Shown: positions 1 to 12,150 of the stretch, one piece after another | How positions within the stretch are numbered: the first letter of the stretch is position 1 | Layout: every line of letters starts with the position of its first letter | NCBI GenBank assembly: GCA_031002005.1 | Contig: JARYHS010013631.1 | Coordinates: 65,531,832 to 65,595,831, forward strand | DNA from: Vandiemenella viatica | Lineage: Eukaryota > Arthropoda > Insecta > Orthoptera > Morabidae | Direction: 5' to 3' | Length of the DNA: 64,000 bases | Program-made: the position numbers and the translations under genes | The notes under the pieces: generated by a model | The model's input: only the letters and a program-made list of their open reading frames with translations | The model's database searches: none | What the model was told of the DNA's origin: nothing

Positions 1-1699
1 TCTTCAGTTTTATCCCGTAAAAGTTTGTTCTATAAAGGGGAAAAAAAGCTCTGAATTAACTTCAACATTTGCTTAAAACTGACTATACGGAGAAGTTCCA
101 TAATCCAATGCAATATATAAATAGACGAGACGAAAGTAACAAACCTGGTTTATGGATTTATAGAACTGGTGGCGCTTCTATTTTTTTATCTTGAAACCAC
201 TGTTAAATCGCTACTTGTAGACTTATCATTATGCCATTTAAGTATGGTAGGAACGGCAGTGTCATCAAGAAATCAGACCATTTAACAACTGTTAAATTCA
301 ATCTGCAGAGTGGTCAACTAATCACGTAATCAAGTAATAGGCTTCAACTTAAATGTTGTAGTTCCATTGTTAACAATATGAGAAGTTTTCTGAAAAGCAG
401 TGGCTCGATCATTTTTCATTTATTTTAGAAACTGGCATGGTGTATGCAAAGGAGCTGAGTGTGGTGCTGTAAGTAGTATGCATTGGAACACGTACACAAT
501 GAGACTATTTTCAGAACAGCATCAGACGAGGTGGGTTGGCAACATAGGCGCATTCGGGCATTTGTAATACAAAAATATTTACTAATTAAATCATTATTTC
601 ATATTTAAAATTATATAAAACATTATCTTTATAATATATTTAAATTTATTATAAAATAATTAATAGACAGATGGTTTCGCCTCGACGACCCGGCCACTAT
701 ATTTCTGATTATGTATATCACCTACATCGTCCCTAAGACGAAAATATTACAAAAAACATCATCCTAACGCAGAGACTGAATCATTTTGTATGCAGTGTGA
801 GAGTAGAGCTTTTACGGTTGATAATGAGACAACGGAACGGTTCCAAAGGAGGATTCCTAGTCTTACAGACATTCTTCCATCTATTTCGTAAAATAATTCT
901 TTTGGTATATGCACGTACTTTCGTCCCTGCATCTATTTTTTGATAAACTAATTCAGATTGGAGATGGGAGACTGGATCTAAATATCAGCATCGATATATT
1001 CAATGAAGAACTAAATAATTCCATTCTGAAAATCTAATAACAAGAAGTTGTAAAAGGTAAGCAGATTTAAATATACTTTCTTTGATAACATACGTCTTGA
1101 ACCTAATGCACTATTAGTATTCACGAGACTATACCATGAAGTGTTGTTTACATTGCTTTTTGGAGTTGAAAGTGTACACTTCTAAAATGGCATTATGAAA
1201 CCTATGGACGATTTGAAATTCCTACAGAAGAGACACCAAAGTTTGTCGCATTTTTAGCACGTGGTGAATCGATAAAATATGGTTACTAGGACTCCATTCA
1301 TGGCGAAAGCTATCAAAAAATGTAATTCATTTTGAAAGACTAACATGAAATACGCCGAGGTGTATATAAAAGGATGAACAGAAGACTGGATTCAACTACA
1401 TAATGTGGAATAACTATCAGTTTGCTTGAGGAGGAAAAGAACTGAAATATGATGGCCGACTTGAAACTGGGCTAGAATGGAGATGAAGCAGTCGGAAGTC
1501 CCCTTATCACGTTTAAAACTGCAAAATGCGGAAGGCTTACAACTTAAAAGAACTATTTTTTTTATTGCTTCTTCAGTAATGTTGCTAGCAGATCCAAAAT
1601 TTCTGTCTGCGCGATCTCGTAAGAGAAATAGATTCAGCAAGAACGCTGCATCTTTAGGTCAGATAAATGATTGGAGGCAAATAGCTGAAAGGAAATCTG
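1..1699. other. AT-rich intergenic or intronic sequence, nothing identified
   Basis: Unique-looking AT-rich DNA. ORFs on both strands around 1392-1713 are under 85 codons, overlap one another, and show no recognisable domain or splice context. No repeat was recognised before the SINE fragment at 1700. Confidence 0.5.
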
Positions 1700-1815
1700 T
1701 CATCACCTTTTGAAGGCACAAATCTGGAATTCGCATCGAGTGATTTCGCGAAACCATCGAAAACCTAAGGTGGAATGGCAGGATCGAACCCGTGTCTCCG
1801 CCGCGAGGCTAAATG
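1700..1815 (-). mobile_element. SINE-A fragment (tRNA-derived)
   Basis: Reverse-strand fragment of the commonest SINE in the window. It retains the CCTTTTGAAGG block, a degenerate GAGTGATTT..GAAACCAT block and the GATCGAACCCG B-box of the tRNA-like head, followed by the GCGAGGC of the head. The 3' body and the A-box end are missing. Confidence 0.6.
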
Positions 1816-2205
1816 GGATAGAGAAAGTTGTTTGTTGATAAGACAGACAAGGGAGGTAACGATTATACATTGTTCTTGCTATTCTGATGAGAGGTCCGGT
1901 CTAAATAAGGTTGAGCGATGGATGCAAGTCTGGCAGCGCTGCTCCAAGGCCAGTGACGTCACACAGTGCGTGGGAGTTGAATCAGAACAGCTGAGAGGCA
2001 GCCGGTGGGCAAAATAGGCAACGACTTGCGTCACGTATGACAAAACCAGGTGCTTCCAGCTACGTACTTGCATTTGATCTCACCCCGCTTATACTAAATA
2101 GTAAAAGAGTATACAAAAGGTCGATGATTTAAACTACGGCTTTTATACGGATTTTTCAGTCCTCGAGTGTAAATAAACACTATTAGATAAATAAACAGAC
2201 ACGTG

Positions 2206-2470
2206 AGCGTCTTGGTGGCTCATTGGATAAGACATCTGACTGGAGATTGAAAGGTTCCCGGTTCGAATACCCATCTCGGTGGGGATTTTCATAAGCCCTT
2301 AACCCGACCTTCACCTCTGGCAGAACATACTGCGTAACATGGAGTATACCAGAACGCTTCATTGTTCGTATTCCAAGTTAAGCTGTAGGTTCCATTGGGG
2401 ATAACAAATCTAGTTTTAACACTGATGTGTGTCTACATCAACCGCAAAATTCAAGCCAAAAAAGGCTTAA
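2206..2470 (+). mobile_element. SINE-B, tRNA-derived
   Basis: A tRNA-like head begins with GGTGGCTCATTGGATAAG (A-box-like) and carries GGTTCGAATAC (B-box) about 40 bases later. The body contains TTAACCCGACCTTCACC and GGAGTATACCAGAACGC. The same body blocks recur on the minus strand at 41470-41740, which shows a dispersed family. It ends in an A-rich stretch. It is not a tRNA gene, because no acceptor stem closes around the head. Confidence 0.7.
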
Positions 2471-2775
2471 CGTAGTCCTCGTAATCGTCTGTAATCGTAT
2501 GTTTCCGCGGCCGGAGTCAGTTGTATGAACAATGAGTAAAGCCGACGGATGAAACGTAGTCTTCACACATCATGTCGCGGCATCACCCGAACAGTCAAGA
2601 GACAACAGGTACACGTCTTTCAGCCTGTACAGTTAAGTTTCAAGTTATACGAGTATATTATCATCATAAACCACGTATGCTTAAGTACGTAATGTTGTAA
2701 ATTATAACTCCTTAAATATTTCGGTATTACGTGTTTTAAAAAGTTGCAAGTGATGTCTTGTTCTGAAACAGAATG

Positions 2776-3853
2776 CACTGATCAGCAAGAAAATTATGAC
2801 CACCTACCTACTACCGATTTAAACCCGTCCAGGCGATAGCAGCGTCACCTGACCAGGAATGACTGCTAGTCAGTCACATGCACGGTGCATGTAGTATCAG
2901 TGAGCGTGCTATCCGTGTTTAGATTAGGAAAAGCGCGCGATCCATCAGAGAGCAGATTGAAATGGTCCAGATGCTCAGAATCTGCACGACTTGTCGGGTG
3001 TTCGAGGAGTTCTGTGGTGAGCGTCTTCCAACAGGTGGCGAAACCAAGGTGAAACCACATTTAAACGTCGAGAGGTGGCGGAAGTAACAACAGACTAATG
3101 CTTGGTAGAGTACAACTGTGTCTGAACACACAGCGCCTCGAACACTCCTAACGAAGGGCCTCCGCAACCGACGACCCATTCACGTGCCAATGTTAACAAC
3201 GACATCGGCAACTATGAAATGGGCACGTGATCATTGTCATTGGACGTTGGCGCAGTGGCAGAGCGTTGCATGGTCTGATGAATCCCGACACCATTATCAC
3301 GCCGAAGGGAGGGTGCGAATCCGTCGTTTCCCAGGGAACAGCTTCTTGACACCTGTACTGCGGGATGGAGACAAGCTGGCGGCGGCTCAGTTACGTTCTG
3401 GGGAACATTCATGTAGGTATCCATAGATCCAGTGGAGATCGTGCAAGGTCCCATGACGGCCAGTAAGTATCGTACACTGGTTGCAGACCGCGTACACCCT
3501 TTCATGACGACCATGTTTCCCAACGTCAGTGGCATTTTTCAACATGATAATGCGCCCTGTCACAAGTTCAGAAGTGTGATGGAGTGGGTCGAGAAACACA
3601 GTGGCAAGTTGCAATTGATGTGCTGGCCCCCCATCTCGCCAGATCTGAACACGTCTGGGATATGATTGAACAAGGCGTCGGAGCTCATCGCCACCCTCCC
3701 CGGAATTTACGGGGATTAGGTAACTTGTGTATGCAGATGTGGTGCCAGCGACCTACCAAGGTATCATTGCTGCCATGCCAAAACGCGTCGCCGCTGTTAT
3801 CCGTGTTAAAGGTGGATGTAGGTAGGTGCTCATAATGTGTTGGGTGATCAGTG
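2776..3853 (+). mobile_element. Tc1-type DNA transposon, defective
   Basis: Imperfect terminal inverted repeats of about 35 bp start at CACTGATCA and contain ATTATGA.CACCTACCTA at both ends. A TA dinucleotide follows the right end at 3854-3855. The left flank is TG, so the TA duplication has decayed or the boundary is a base off. The element is 1078 bp, near the usual length of a single-ORF Tc1-type transposon, and encloses a broken transposase on the plus strand. It cannot be autonomous. Confidence 0.85.
3085..3835 (+). pseudogene. Tc1-type transposase, broken
   Basis: Remnant of a DDE-type IS630/Tc1 transposase, the enzyme that cuts and reinserts its element at TA sites. It is spread over at least three frames. 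The first catalytic Asp sits in a WSDES motif near 3277, the second in HDNAPCH near 3546, and the WPPISPDLN block precedes the region of the catalytic Glu (EHVWD near 3647). A small deletion there removes the residues expected between SPDLN and EHVWD and shifts frame. Another frame change lies around 3400-3430. Upstream DNA-binding helices are hardly recognisable. Counting from the second Asp to SPDLN gives two residues more than canonical DD34E Tc1 enzymes, so the ancestor may have been DD36E-like. Family assignment is firm; the subfamily is inferred. Confidence 0.85.
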
Positions 3854-3855
3854 TA

Positions 3856-4890
3856 AGCTTCCTATGTAACATAAAAGTGACCTGTGACCTTTGACCTTTC
3901 TTAACTCATACTTTTAATTAATTTATTTCATGTACTTAAATTTTATGATTTCGTTTATTAATAAAATGTTCTCAGGTAACAGTGAAAAGGTGATTAAACA
4001 CGATTCTTCAGCTATCAAAATCTCAGTGGCCATGTTCACTAGAACAACATTATATAAATTATCAACGCCGAGAAAATCAGCGTTTTTAAGTATTTTATTT
4101 ATTGAAATTAAAGATTATTTGATGGTATACTCCTGCAACATTTCTTGTGCCAGTTTTTAATTCCTTCAGCTAATTTTCTTTAATGGCAGAAGCTGCTGCA
4201 ACTATTTCCTATTGCTTTCATTATATTTGTAGTGATAGTCTGGAAAACGCCTCAGCAACAAACACGGGCTGACAAAAACTGGCAAATGTATATATCAAAC
4301 TACTGATAGAAGCATACAGTATAAAATATTTGGAAAGTGCAACAGAAGCAACAGAATAAATCGTAAAAATAAGGTCTCCCATTGCCGCCTTATTTCAAAG
4401 TTACAAAATACTAGGATATGTGGATAGAGCCATTGCAAAGCAAGACTGTTCATCGTCGCAAGATGCTATACTTGAATTTTTTGTATTAACACACAAATCT
4501 TTGAAGTAACATTATTGCAATGTATTTTTAAAATATTTCATTTCACGAGGTTATTTACTAGCATTGTGAATATTAACGCAATTTAAATTTAAAGAACGAT
4601 CCTTGAATTCAGTACCGTCCTATGTAAAAAAAAGTATTTCTGATCAGTTCCCGGTTATATAGAAAAAACAGTAAATAGTAGTCTATAAATTACATGTAAT
4701 GCTATTAAGGTACCCATATCAGACATAATCTGAAAATTGTAATATGGATATCTGGTTACACCAGTGACATTTAACATTTTTTTCCGAATGGCATGATTGG
4801 AAAGCCTGAAACTAAATGATCACAAAACTAGTGGAAGACGCATGAATACAACAATAACAGCTTTTGAAATATTTCAGTTAAATTAAAATC
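3856..4890. other. AT-rich sequence, nothing identified
   Basis: AT-rich unique DNA directly after the Tc1-type element. The ORF at 3930-4160 is rich in I, F, K and S, as expected of chance ORFs in AT-rich DNA. Confidence 0.45.
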
Positions 4891-4892
4891 AA

Positions 4893-5130
4893 AACGGGTT
4901 GCCGCTTAGCTACGGTCCCGACGAGCGGGGTTCGACCCTCGCAAAACCGAGGATTTTTCCTCTAAGCCTAACGTACGGAACGGCACGCCAAGCCCATTCA
5001 GCCTGCTATCCAATAAGTACCGTAGTTGAAACTCTGCGGGAAGCTAAAGAATGGCCGGAGCGTGGCGCTAACCCTGTCACATCCTAGTGTCGAAGGTTGT
5101 AACGACAATGCGGAGCTCTCCCTTCGTGAA
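4893..5130 (+). mobile_element. Possible tRNA-derived SINE (type D)
   Basis: A head reading GCCGCTTAGCTACGGTCCC then GGGGTTCGACCCTCGC resembles a tRNA A-box/B-box pair, although it could be followed from only one full copy. A body segment with GGCCGGAGCGTGGCG also appears in altered form near 34010 (GGCCGGAACGTGGCA). Sequence here is clearly more GC-rich than its surroundings. Boundaries are uncertain. Confidence 0.4.
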
Positions 5131-5139
5131 TACTACTTT

Positions 5140-6905
5140 ACCTTAACCCAAAATCAAAGCTTCGCATTGTTCACGTGAATTGCGCTGGACACACTGTGCT
5201 TTGGATTCCACGTAAAAGTGGAAGCCTCCTGTACACGGAGATCTACAATTTTAACATAGGTTAGATGGAAACGAGGAAGGAATATTGTGCGTGAATTAAG
5301 CTGTATCACTTCTGCGGCCGATAGTTCCATAAAACTTAATTTCTATATCCCATGTAAGAACAGAACAAAGACAGGTATGCTGCCCTTGATTTCGATTTAA
5401 CTTAAAGTTCTGTGTTTAATCATTTCATATACATAAATATAAATAAAGTACAATCCATAAATTTTTAAATTGAAAAGTTACTACAAAATATTGCTAAGCA
5501 AGCTGCTGTTAACTTAAACAATTAATCAAGACGAAAAACCAAATACAAATTGCAGAGTATATCAGTGCAAGCATCTAGATTACCGTTTCCACATATGGTT
5601 GTTACAAAATGCCTTTAAAAATAGATCCTCAGCATATGGTTAACTAATAAAAAGTTTAACGCTATTTATTTGTTCAAACTTCTCGACAGTCTCAGAATAA
5701 AACTGAATAAACAGTTTCAAAATTTTGAATTTCCTGCTTGAATTTTGTCAAAATCGTTTTCCGCTCCTGCACCCATTTTCACTATCAAATACAGGGAAAA
5801 TAAAATCTTAAGAACCACGTTTCGCGGTATATTAAAAATACAAGCTAAAGACTTCTCCGCTTCTAAGTTTGCAAGTAAAAGGTAACAAATTAAAGACCTG
5901 TTTTATATAATTGAGAGCAACCCTGAGAAAGCTATGGCAAAAAAGAGACTGATCACTATGTCATGATAAAAGGTAGGTAGGACTTTATGATCCAATAGAA
6001 ACTATGAAATGATTCCTCTTCGGCAAATGAGAAACAAGTATTGTTACAGAAGACTAAAGCGAATAATCTTACTCCATCTCGAGGACAGCGTGGAGACTAA
6101 ATCCTTCTTCCCCACAGCAACTTGAACTGCAGTGCTTGAGAGGCTGGTTGATACTGCACTGCAAGACTACCGCGTATTACACTTTATTTGCCCGGCAAAC
6201 ACAGCCAAAATTAACAGATAAGACATAGCGGTAACATGCCCGCGGTAGCAGAACGAACTTTGAGTCTACCCACAGTCAGGCAGAAAATGTCTTTCATTGC
6301 AAAATATTCTCGGCTACATAAAATTAATGGCAGGGGAAAAAAAAAACCATCGGGAATGCATGCCATTAAGAGCTTGGCAAGAGCTGACTGCGTTCGAAGG
6401 GCCGCCTGTTCGAGTTCGGGCAGGAACATGGATAATTTTGAGTATCGGTCTTGTACTGCATGTGTAGTGAGGAAACATTGTATCAACACATGTGGCTGTG
6501 CCTCGCTGCCAGATTATTTTTTAAATATAGTTTTAGACAAACAGCACCAGTCATGTCGCAAGTTTTATATTTTCTGTGAGTGAAGAAACTTTACCAGCCA
6601 ACAGTCAGAATAGATTCAGTCATAATTGTATATGAAAAGTTCAAGATACAACAACTTTGATAAATATCAAATCCTGCTTTACGCTTATTTAGCGAAAATT
6701 AGAAAATTCAACATGTATACTGCAAAAGAACATTAACTTGAACCAATACTTGGTGAGCTCCATGGAAATGGTAGATACCAGGATCGAATCATGCGAAACA
6801 ATTATGGAGAAATGTGGGAAGGATAATATCCTGGTTAGTACACTAGTCCACTAAACGTTCACGGCATGAAAATGGGGGGGACGGGAAGGTGGCGAATTTG
6901 TTATA
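5140..6905. other. AT-rich sequence, no supported gene
   Basis: Mostly AT-rich. The ORF pair around 6211-6583 (92 and 115 codons on opposite strands) has no recognisable motif and no convincing splice context. I see no repeat that matches elsewhere in the window. Confidence 0.45.
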
Positions 6906-6907
6906 TG

Positions 6908-6910
<3 letters not shown>

Positions 6911-6940
<30 letters not shown>
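6911..6940. repeat. (TC)15 microsatellite
   Basis: Uninterrupted TC dinucleotide repeat of 15 units, immediately preceded by GA. Confidence 0.97.
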
Positions 6941-6944
<4 letters not shown>

Positions 6945-9900
6945 AAAATATTAATGGATATTCCTGGAATAAAAAAAAAGGGGATTTAATACGGCCGTTC
7001 CTAGAAGTTACATTTCACTAAATACAAAATTCCGTTATGCCAGTGTACTGAATGCCTTCTGGCCAAAACTACTTATAACTGGAAAGAACGATAGGGTACC
7101 ACAATTCTAATGTCTACGTGTACATCGATAAATCCCTGTCGGGGGCAAAGTTTTTACAATCAAATTTCCTGAATTTAACCTGTAGAACGCATCTGATTGA
7201 TTTGTTACAGAGTTATTAAAGAAACGCTGTAAGACCACCTAATTAAGAGCTCCAAAGGTTTGATAAAAAAAACCTGATCAAGACGTAAGACAATTTCTCT
7301 CCATTATCGATTTGCTCATTTCTGTCAATTCGTCAGTCTGTCACTTCTATAATCTCTGAACCCATTATCTTAGGAATGCTTTAGTCCTTACTATTCTTAA
7401 AACAATAATTTAAAATTTAGAAAATTTATTGGGAGATGAAAGAAAATATAGGGGGCTTAGTAGGTGGGGATTGAAGAAAATATTTTTTAGTTAATCTTTA
7501 TGGGTATCAAAAACCGACAACCCAACAAATATCAAATTATTTGGATTTTTTGTTTAAAATAAAATACCATTCTCCCCTTCAATTAATTCCGACACTACTA
7601 CGATCCGAAAATTCTTTCAGAATTTACAGATATGTAGACCGCCAAAAGAAAACTATATCCCTCTTTCTGGAATTTGTAGTTTTTAAAAATGTTATATTTA
7701 AGCAGATATTTTTTCCCAACAAAAAAAATCATATGTATGTTTCGATGGAGATTTTCATGAAGCGGTTAGTAAATATATTTTAAAAATACAAGACAATTTG
7801 GCAAAATGTTTAATAAACTATTTAAATGATCACGTGTTAACTTTCATCAAGTAAAAACTTTTAGGAGTTTTATGACGTTATTCAAAATCTTAATCGTGTA
7901 TTAGCTTTAATAAAGTGATTTACGTAGCGATCTCAGTTCATGATACGTATTTTTACAAACTTGACGTCCAATATGATATTCGTTATTCTCTTCATCTCCA
8001 CTGCCACCGTTTCTCTCCATTTCCTTAACGTGTGACTAGCCGACAAATGAAAAAAGATCGTGCACAGAGGAAATCGTCGGAAGGTGAAAACTTAGTGGTA
8101 TATTAGCACCGTTCAACAATCTTTAAAGCAAGTGTTCTAACATGCTGGTAGTAATACATTGTGCTGACCGTCCAGCTACCCGTTTTAACTATAAACGGTG
8201 CCACTGACTTAACAATACCTACCGGAAACTTGGATGCCCTTGGCACGCTGAGCTGTACTTTCTCGTTTCACTCGGACATTTTATCAGCACTGCTGGTGCC
8301 TGCATAGCACCGGCTTGCTGCAAGCTGAGCTCTTAAAAACTGTGGGACCAATTATCCACCAGCCATCAGAACAAACGTGGGATCATTTGGATTGCGCGAC
8401 TTACAAAAATACCGCAACGAGCGGTGATATAACATTCACATAATCTCATCCATACCAGGAAATTCAACTATTTCGAACATATTTCAAGTACGAGATTAGT
8501 CAAACCAAACTTAATTCGTTTATACAGAAAATCTAAGAAACTTATTTCTCCCGCCTTTGGAAAAGTTCTTTTCTTCCAGACGAATCTTCAACAACGCGTT
8601 TAGTAGGCTGTCCTCGCCAGAGTTTCTCGTGCATAATAGTCCAGCACTAACCGTGCACTGCACCATTTGACTTCCGTAAGGAATATCGAATTCAGCCCAA
8701 TTTCCTCCACTTAATCTGAATTGTACGAGTTTCGGCATCTCCGGTGCATATTACAAAAACTCTTGCACTCATGTTGAAGAGAGATCTTGGTGGTTCTACT
8801 AGAGACTTAACGGTTTTTCAGATTGCATACAGTTGTATAAAACCTCTCATCTGAATCTTGACATATTCAATACTCCTACTTTGTTTACGACATTGCCAGA
8901 ATAAGATATTTATCTCCTCCCCGTTTCCAACAATTTTGATAGTTGACCGTTTCTTTTGTCTCGCTGATCTTCAAGTTTAAATTTGCCAATTTCTCCTCCA
9001 TGTCTCTTGAGCGATATGCTAACACACAGATACTCACAAAATGAATATGATGTGACCCGTTTGTCAGTCCTCCATTGTATTACAACACTCCTGCCTCTCA
9101 CCGTTTTGCTCAGAACTGTTATCAAGAGCAAGCAGGATGAGGGTGAGTGAAAGTGTCTACAGTGCAAAGTACACGCTTTTGGCGCCAGGATAACGTTCTT
9201 CCAAAATTTGGTAGCAATTAAAGATTTATTTATTAATACTAGTGAGCAGGTGTTCTTAGCAGTATACTATGAGGAGAAATGTAAATTATGCCTCCGTACT
9301 GGAACCTTCATTCAGTGTAATGATCAGAAATTGATATTCAGCAGTCGATTTCTTAAACCTTTTTATTTTTTTTTCTCTTTCCAGACGTGCAGTTTTAACA
9401 AGGAAACTGCAGTATTGTCGAAGTCTACATCTAGATATAGCATTTTCGCACTACTTCGCCCACGCAGACGTTATTTCTAGTAAAACATTTGTTTTTTTTT
9501 CTTCTTGTAGAAAAACAAACGTTTGTAATGAAGTATCTTTGTAAACATTACCTTAAATTATATTCCACACATTTATTGTGTTTATTAAAGTTCTAATCTT
9601 TGATCTAACAGTTTGACTAACGTTATCGTGTATTTTAACTAAGTATACTCAAGAGATAAATAACCACAGTTACCGAGTCAATAAGAAATCCTAACAGAAT
9701 CCAAAAGATGGTGCATTTAACTATGTTATATGCAGCGTGATATTTGGTGGGTATATTGTAAACGAATATTAAAATAACATGTAATGTGATCTGTGGTGCT
9801 TATATGTTCACGATACCAACGAATTATCATTTATTTTTTCTTTCCCCGATTGAGTCATAAAATACATCGGAGATTTTAAGATACACAATAAGGACTCAAA

Positions 9901-10884
9901 ATGTAAAATCGCCATCCAAATTGGTTCGGTAGTTTTTGAGTGATACCAGGACAGAAAGGGGGGGGGGGGAAGCAGCCCGCTTACAGAATTATAACAGTGC
10001 AAATGCCTCAACATTCGTCACTTGTTTCAACGCTTGGAAGTTCATAAAGAAGGTGGCCTGAGGTAGCCACTAATAAGCCGTTTTGATTGGTTGAACGCTG
10101 AATCAAGCTGCTTTTTATGCGCTGATGCACCACATACAAACAAGAACGTGCTAACCTCCTGTGAACTGAGCAGTAAGGTGTTAAGCAGTTTGGTATCGTA
10201 ACCCACATCCCCGAAAGTTGTCAGAAACCGAGTCTTTATCAGAGTATGATTCACAGGGTGCATTGTGTCGAAGGAACTGTATGCATTAGAGAACAGCTCA
10301 GAGGATCAACAATTGTGGTAAATACCGTATGTGACCTGTTGTTTGCTTTCAAGAGATAAAGTAATGCTAATATTAAGTTACTAACGAAATTAAGGCAGCT
10401 ATGACTAAGTGCTATAAATTTTGTTGTATTAGTAAAAGTGAGTTCTTGGGTGGTGAGATAAAAATGTGAACCAGATTCACAGAAAACTTCATACCGCGTA
10501 ACGCAAAATCCATCAGTCCCCCCCGAGGGTTTTGCAGCGCCTCATATTGGACAGTGGAAATATAGAAGCGGGTTTGTACCTCGGCCCTGACATTCGGACA
10601 TATTAATTACGATTTTAGGTGATTTTCCACTATCGCCTAGGACAGTGATTCCCAATTAGTGGTTCGGGTACCACCAAAAGGTAGGTGAGGTTGTTTCCAG
10701 GTGTACGCGCGGTAATCTCTTGGCTAAGGTAAGCACTACGATAGTTAAAAAAAAAAACGTAAATATTATCGATAAAATTTATTTTTTTGAACATGTGTTG
10801 ATTTTTTGTGAAGTTCGTTTTTGGACTAAGATTTAATGAATCGCGAAAAACTTGTTTCATTTTTATTTATGATTTTAACTATAA
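6941..10884. other. AT-rich sequence, no supported gene
   Basis: Long AT-rich stretch. The minus-strand ORF at 8520-8738 (72 codons) has a protein-like composition and an internal ACG|GTTAGT that could be a donor, but an in-frame stop just upstream and no clear acceptor leave it unsupported. A run of 12-13 G lies at about 9957-9970. No repeat family was recognised. Confidence 0.45.
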
Positions 10885-11193
10885 CGGGGTCCATTAAATA
10901 CGCGAGGTTTTTTTCCGGAAATTCGGACCCCCCCCCCCTCCCCTTATGGTGAGGTGAGATCTCGAGTGCCCCCCCCCCCCTCTTGTTGACGACCTCGGGG
11001 TTTGACAATGTTCAGCTCTCCTGTATTTTTTAAGGGCGGTGAGACCTTGAGACACCCCCTCCCCCCCCCAAACGTTGTCAAGTAGTTTGTAGACTTTTTT
11101 TTAGCTCTACTGCTTTTAAAATGATGACTTCAGGTTTTTGTTGACCCCCATTGGTGAGATTTCTTCACCCCACGTAATTAATGGACGCTCCCT
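10885..11193. mobile_element. Possible MITE with GGACGCTCCCT terminus
   Basis: The right end carries ATTAATGGACGCTCCCT, the inverse of the AGGGAGCGTCCAT terminus seen at 29213. The left end has a poorer match (CGGGGTCCATTAAATACG). Poly-C runs fill the interior, as in the related elements, but the interior is otherwise not alignable with the copies at 17041 and 29213. It may be a distant subfamily. Confidence 0.45.
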
Positions 11194-11689
11194 AAGAGGC
11201 ACATGAAGTTTAGCTCCTGAAGTGATACTAGGGAAAAACTAATTGGAAACCACTGGCCAAGGAGAACGTTGCGAAGTTTCCCACTCTGAAAACCACGCGT
11301 CACACCAACAGATTAAAACATATCACACTGCACTAAGCTGACACGGTTCGCACACAGATGGCAACACTCACTACTTATGTCAGATTGACCTTAATGACCC
11401 TCACGTCCACAGACTGAGGGAAGCTATGGGAAAAAAGTTGGATTCTGAAGCTATGAAAAAGCTTGTCAATGCCGTTATGGCCGAAACACTGTTCGCACAA
11501 AAAAATCATAATCACTTAAAGATAAAAGTATTTATCATTGTTGGCCAGGATATTCCCAATGGGGTTCAAACGTGACATTTTCTAGGCATTCAGGATCAAT
11601 CTTAGCTGGATTCATTTTCAACGTTCAATCTGAACCACAATATTCCTGGTATACCTCATACGAACAAAGAAAAGTATGTTAAAAATCCT

Positions 11690-11760
11690 GGAGGCACCAA
11701 CATTTGAATCGGAGAATTTTCGAGGCATTCGCTTTATTCACTGAGCTACTAGCCCGCAGT
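11690..11760 (-). mobile_element. tRNA-like SINE head (type E)
   Basis: On the minus strand GTAGCTCAGTGAATAAAGCG is an excellent tRNA A-box region, followed by CGATTCAAATG as B-box and TTGGTGCC. The spacing matches a tRNA head. No cloverleaf acceptor stem is evident and related sequence upstream (11540-11690) is degenerate, so a SINE head is more likely than a tRNA gene. Confidence 0.45.
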
Positions 11761-11934
11761 TAGTCAGCTGAAAAGAGTATAAAGTGTGTATTCACAAAGA
11801 AATCAAACTGTCAGCTTTTGAGTCATGGATCATAAAACCAGAATCAAAATTTTCCCATGAGGATTTCATACTTCACCTATAAATTTATAAAAATTGTGAA
11901 GTTCAACATTTCCTTTTAGTGGAGACTCCGTGGT

Positions 11935-12150
11935 ACAATGCTGGCTCTTGATTTTAGGAATAAGGGAGTGGGAACGATTTTTTTAATGCAAGACAGTCAT
12001 AGATGGGAGTAAACCATTGAGACATAACAGTTTACTTCAAACACTGAAAGAATTTAAAGTGAAAATTCGTGAAATGTAAAAGGAGGCGAGTAGGAAAATT
12101 GCCACCGGAGCAGATATTCCACCGCTATTAAGCTTATTATTATTATTATA
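11935..12150 (+). mobile_element. CR1/L2-like LINE, 3' end fragment
   Basis: Aligns by eye with the 3' end of the LINE at 38054-39437. Shared blocks are GCTGGC.CT.GATTT.AGG..TAAGGG and, near the end, AGGGAAATTGC-type and GGAGC..... ATTCC blocks. It finishes in a short TTA microsatellite, as does the other copy (ATTATTATTA). That is the 3' end expected of L2-type elements, which end in short simple repeats. Only the end of the ORF and the 3' UTR are present, a typical 5'-truncated insertion. Confidence 0.65.

Noticed and set aside
6756..6860. SINE head near CAGGATCGAATC
   Set aside because: A single B-box-like match without A-box or body support.
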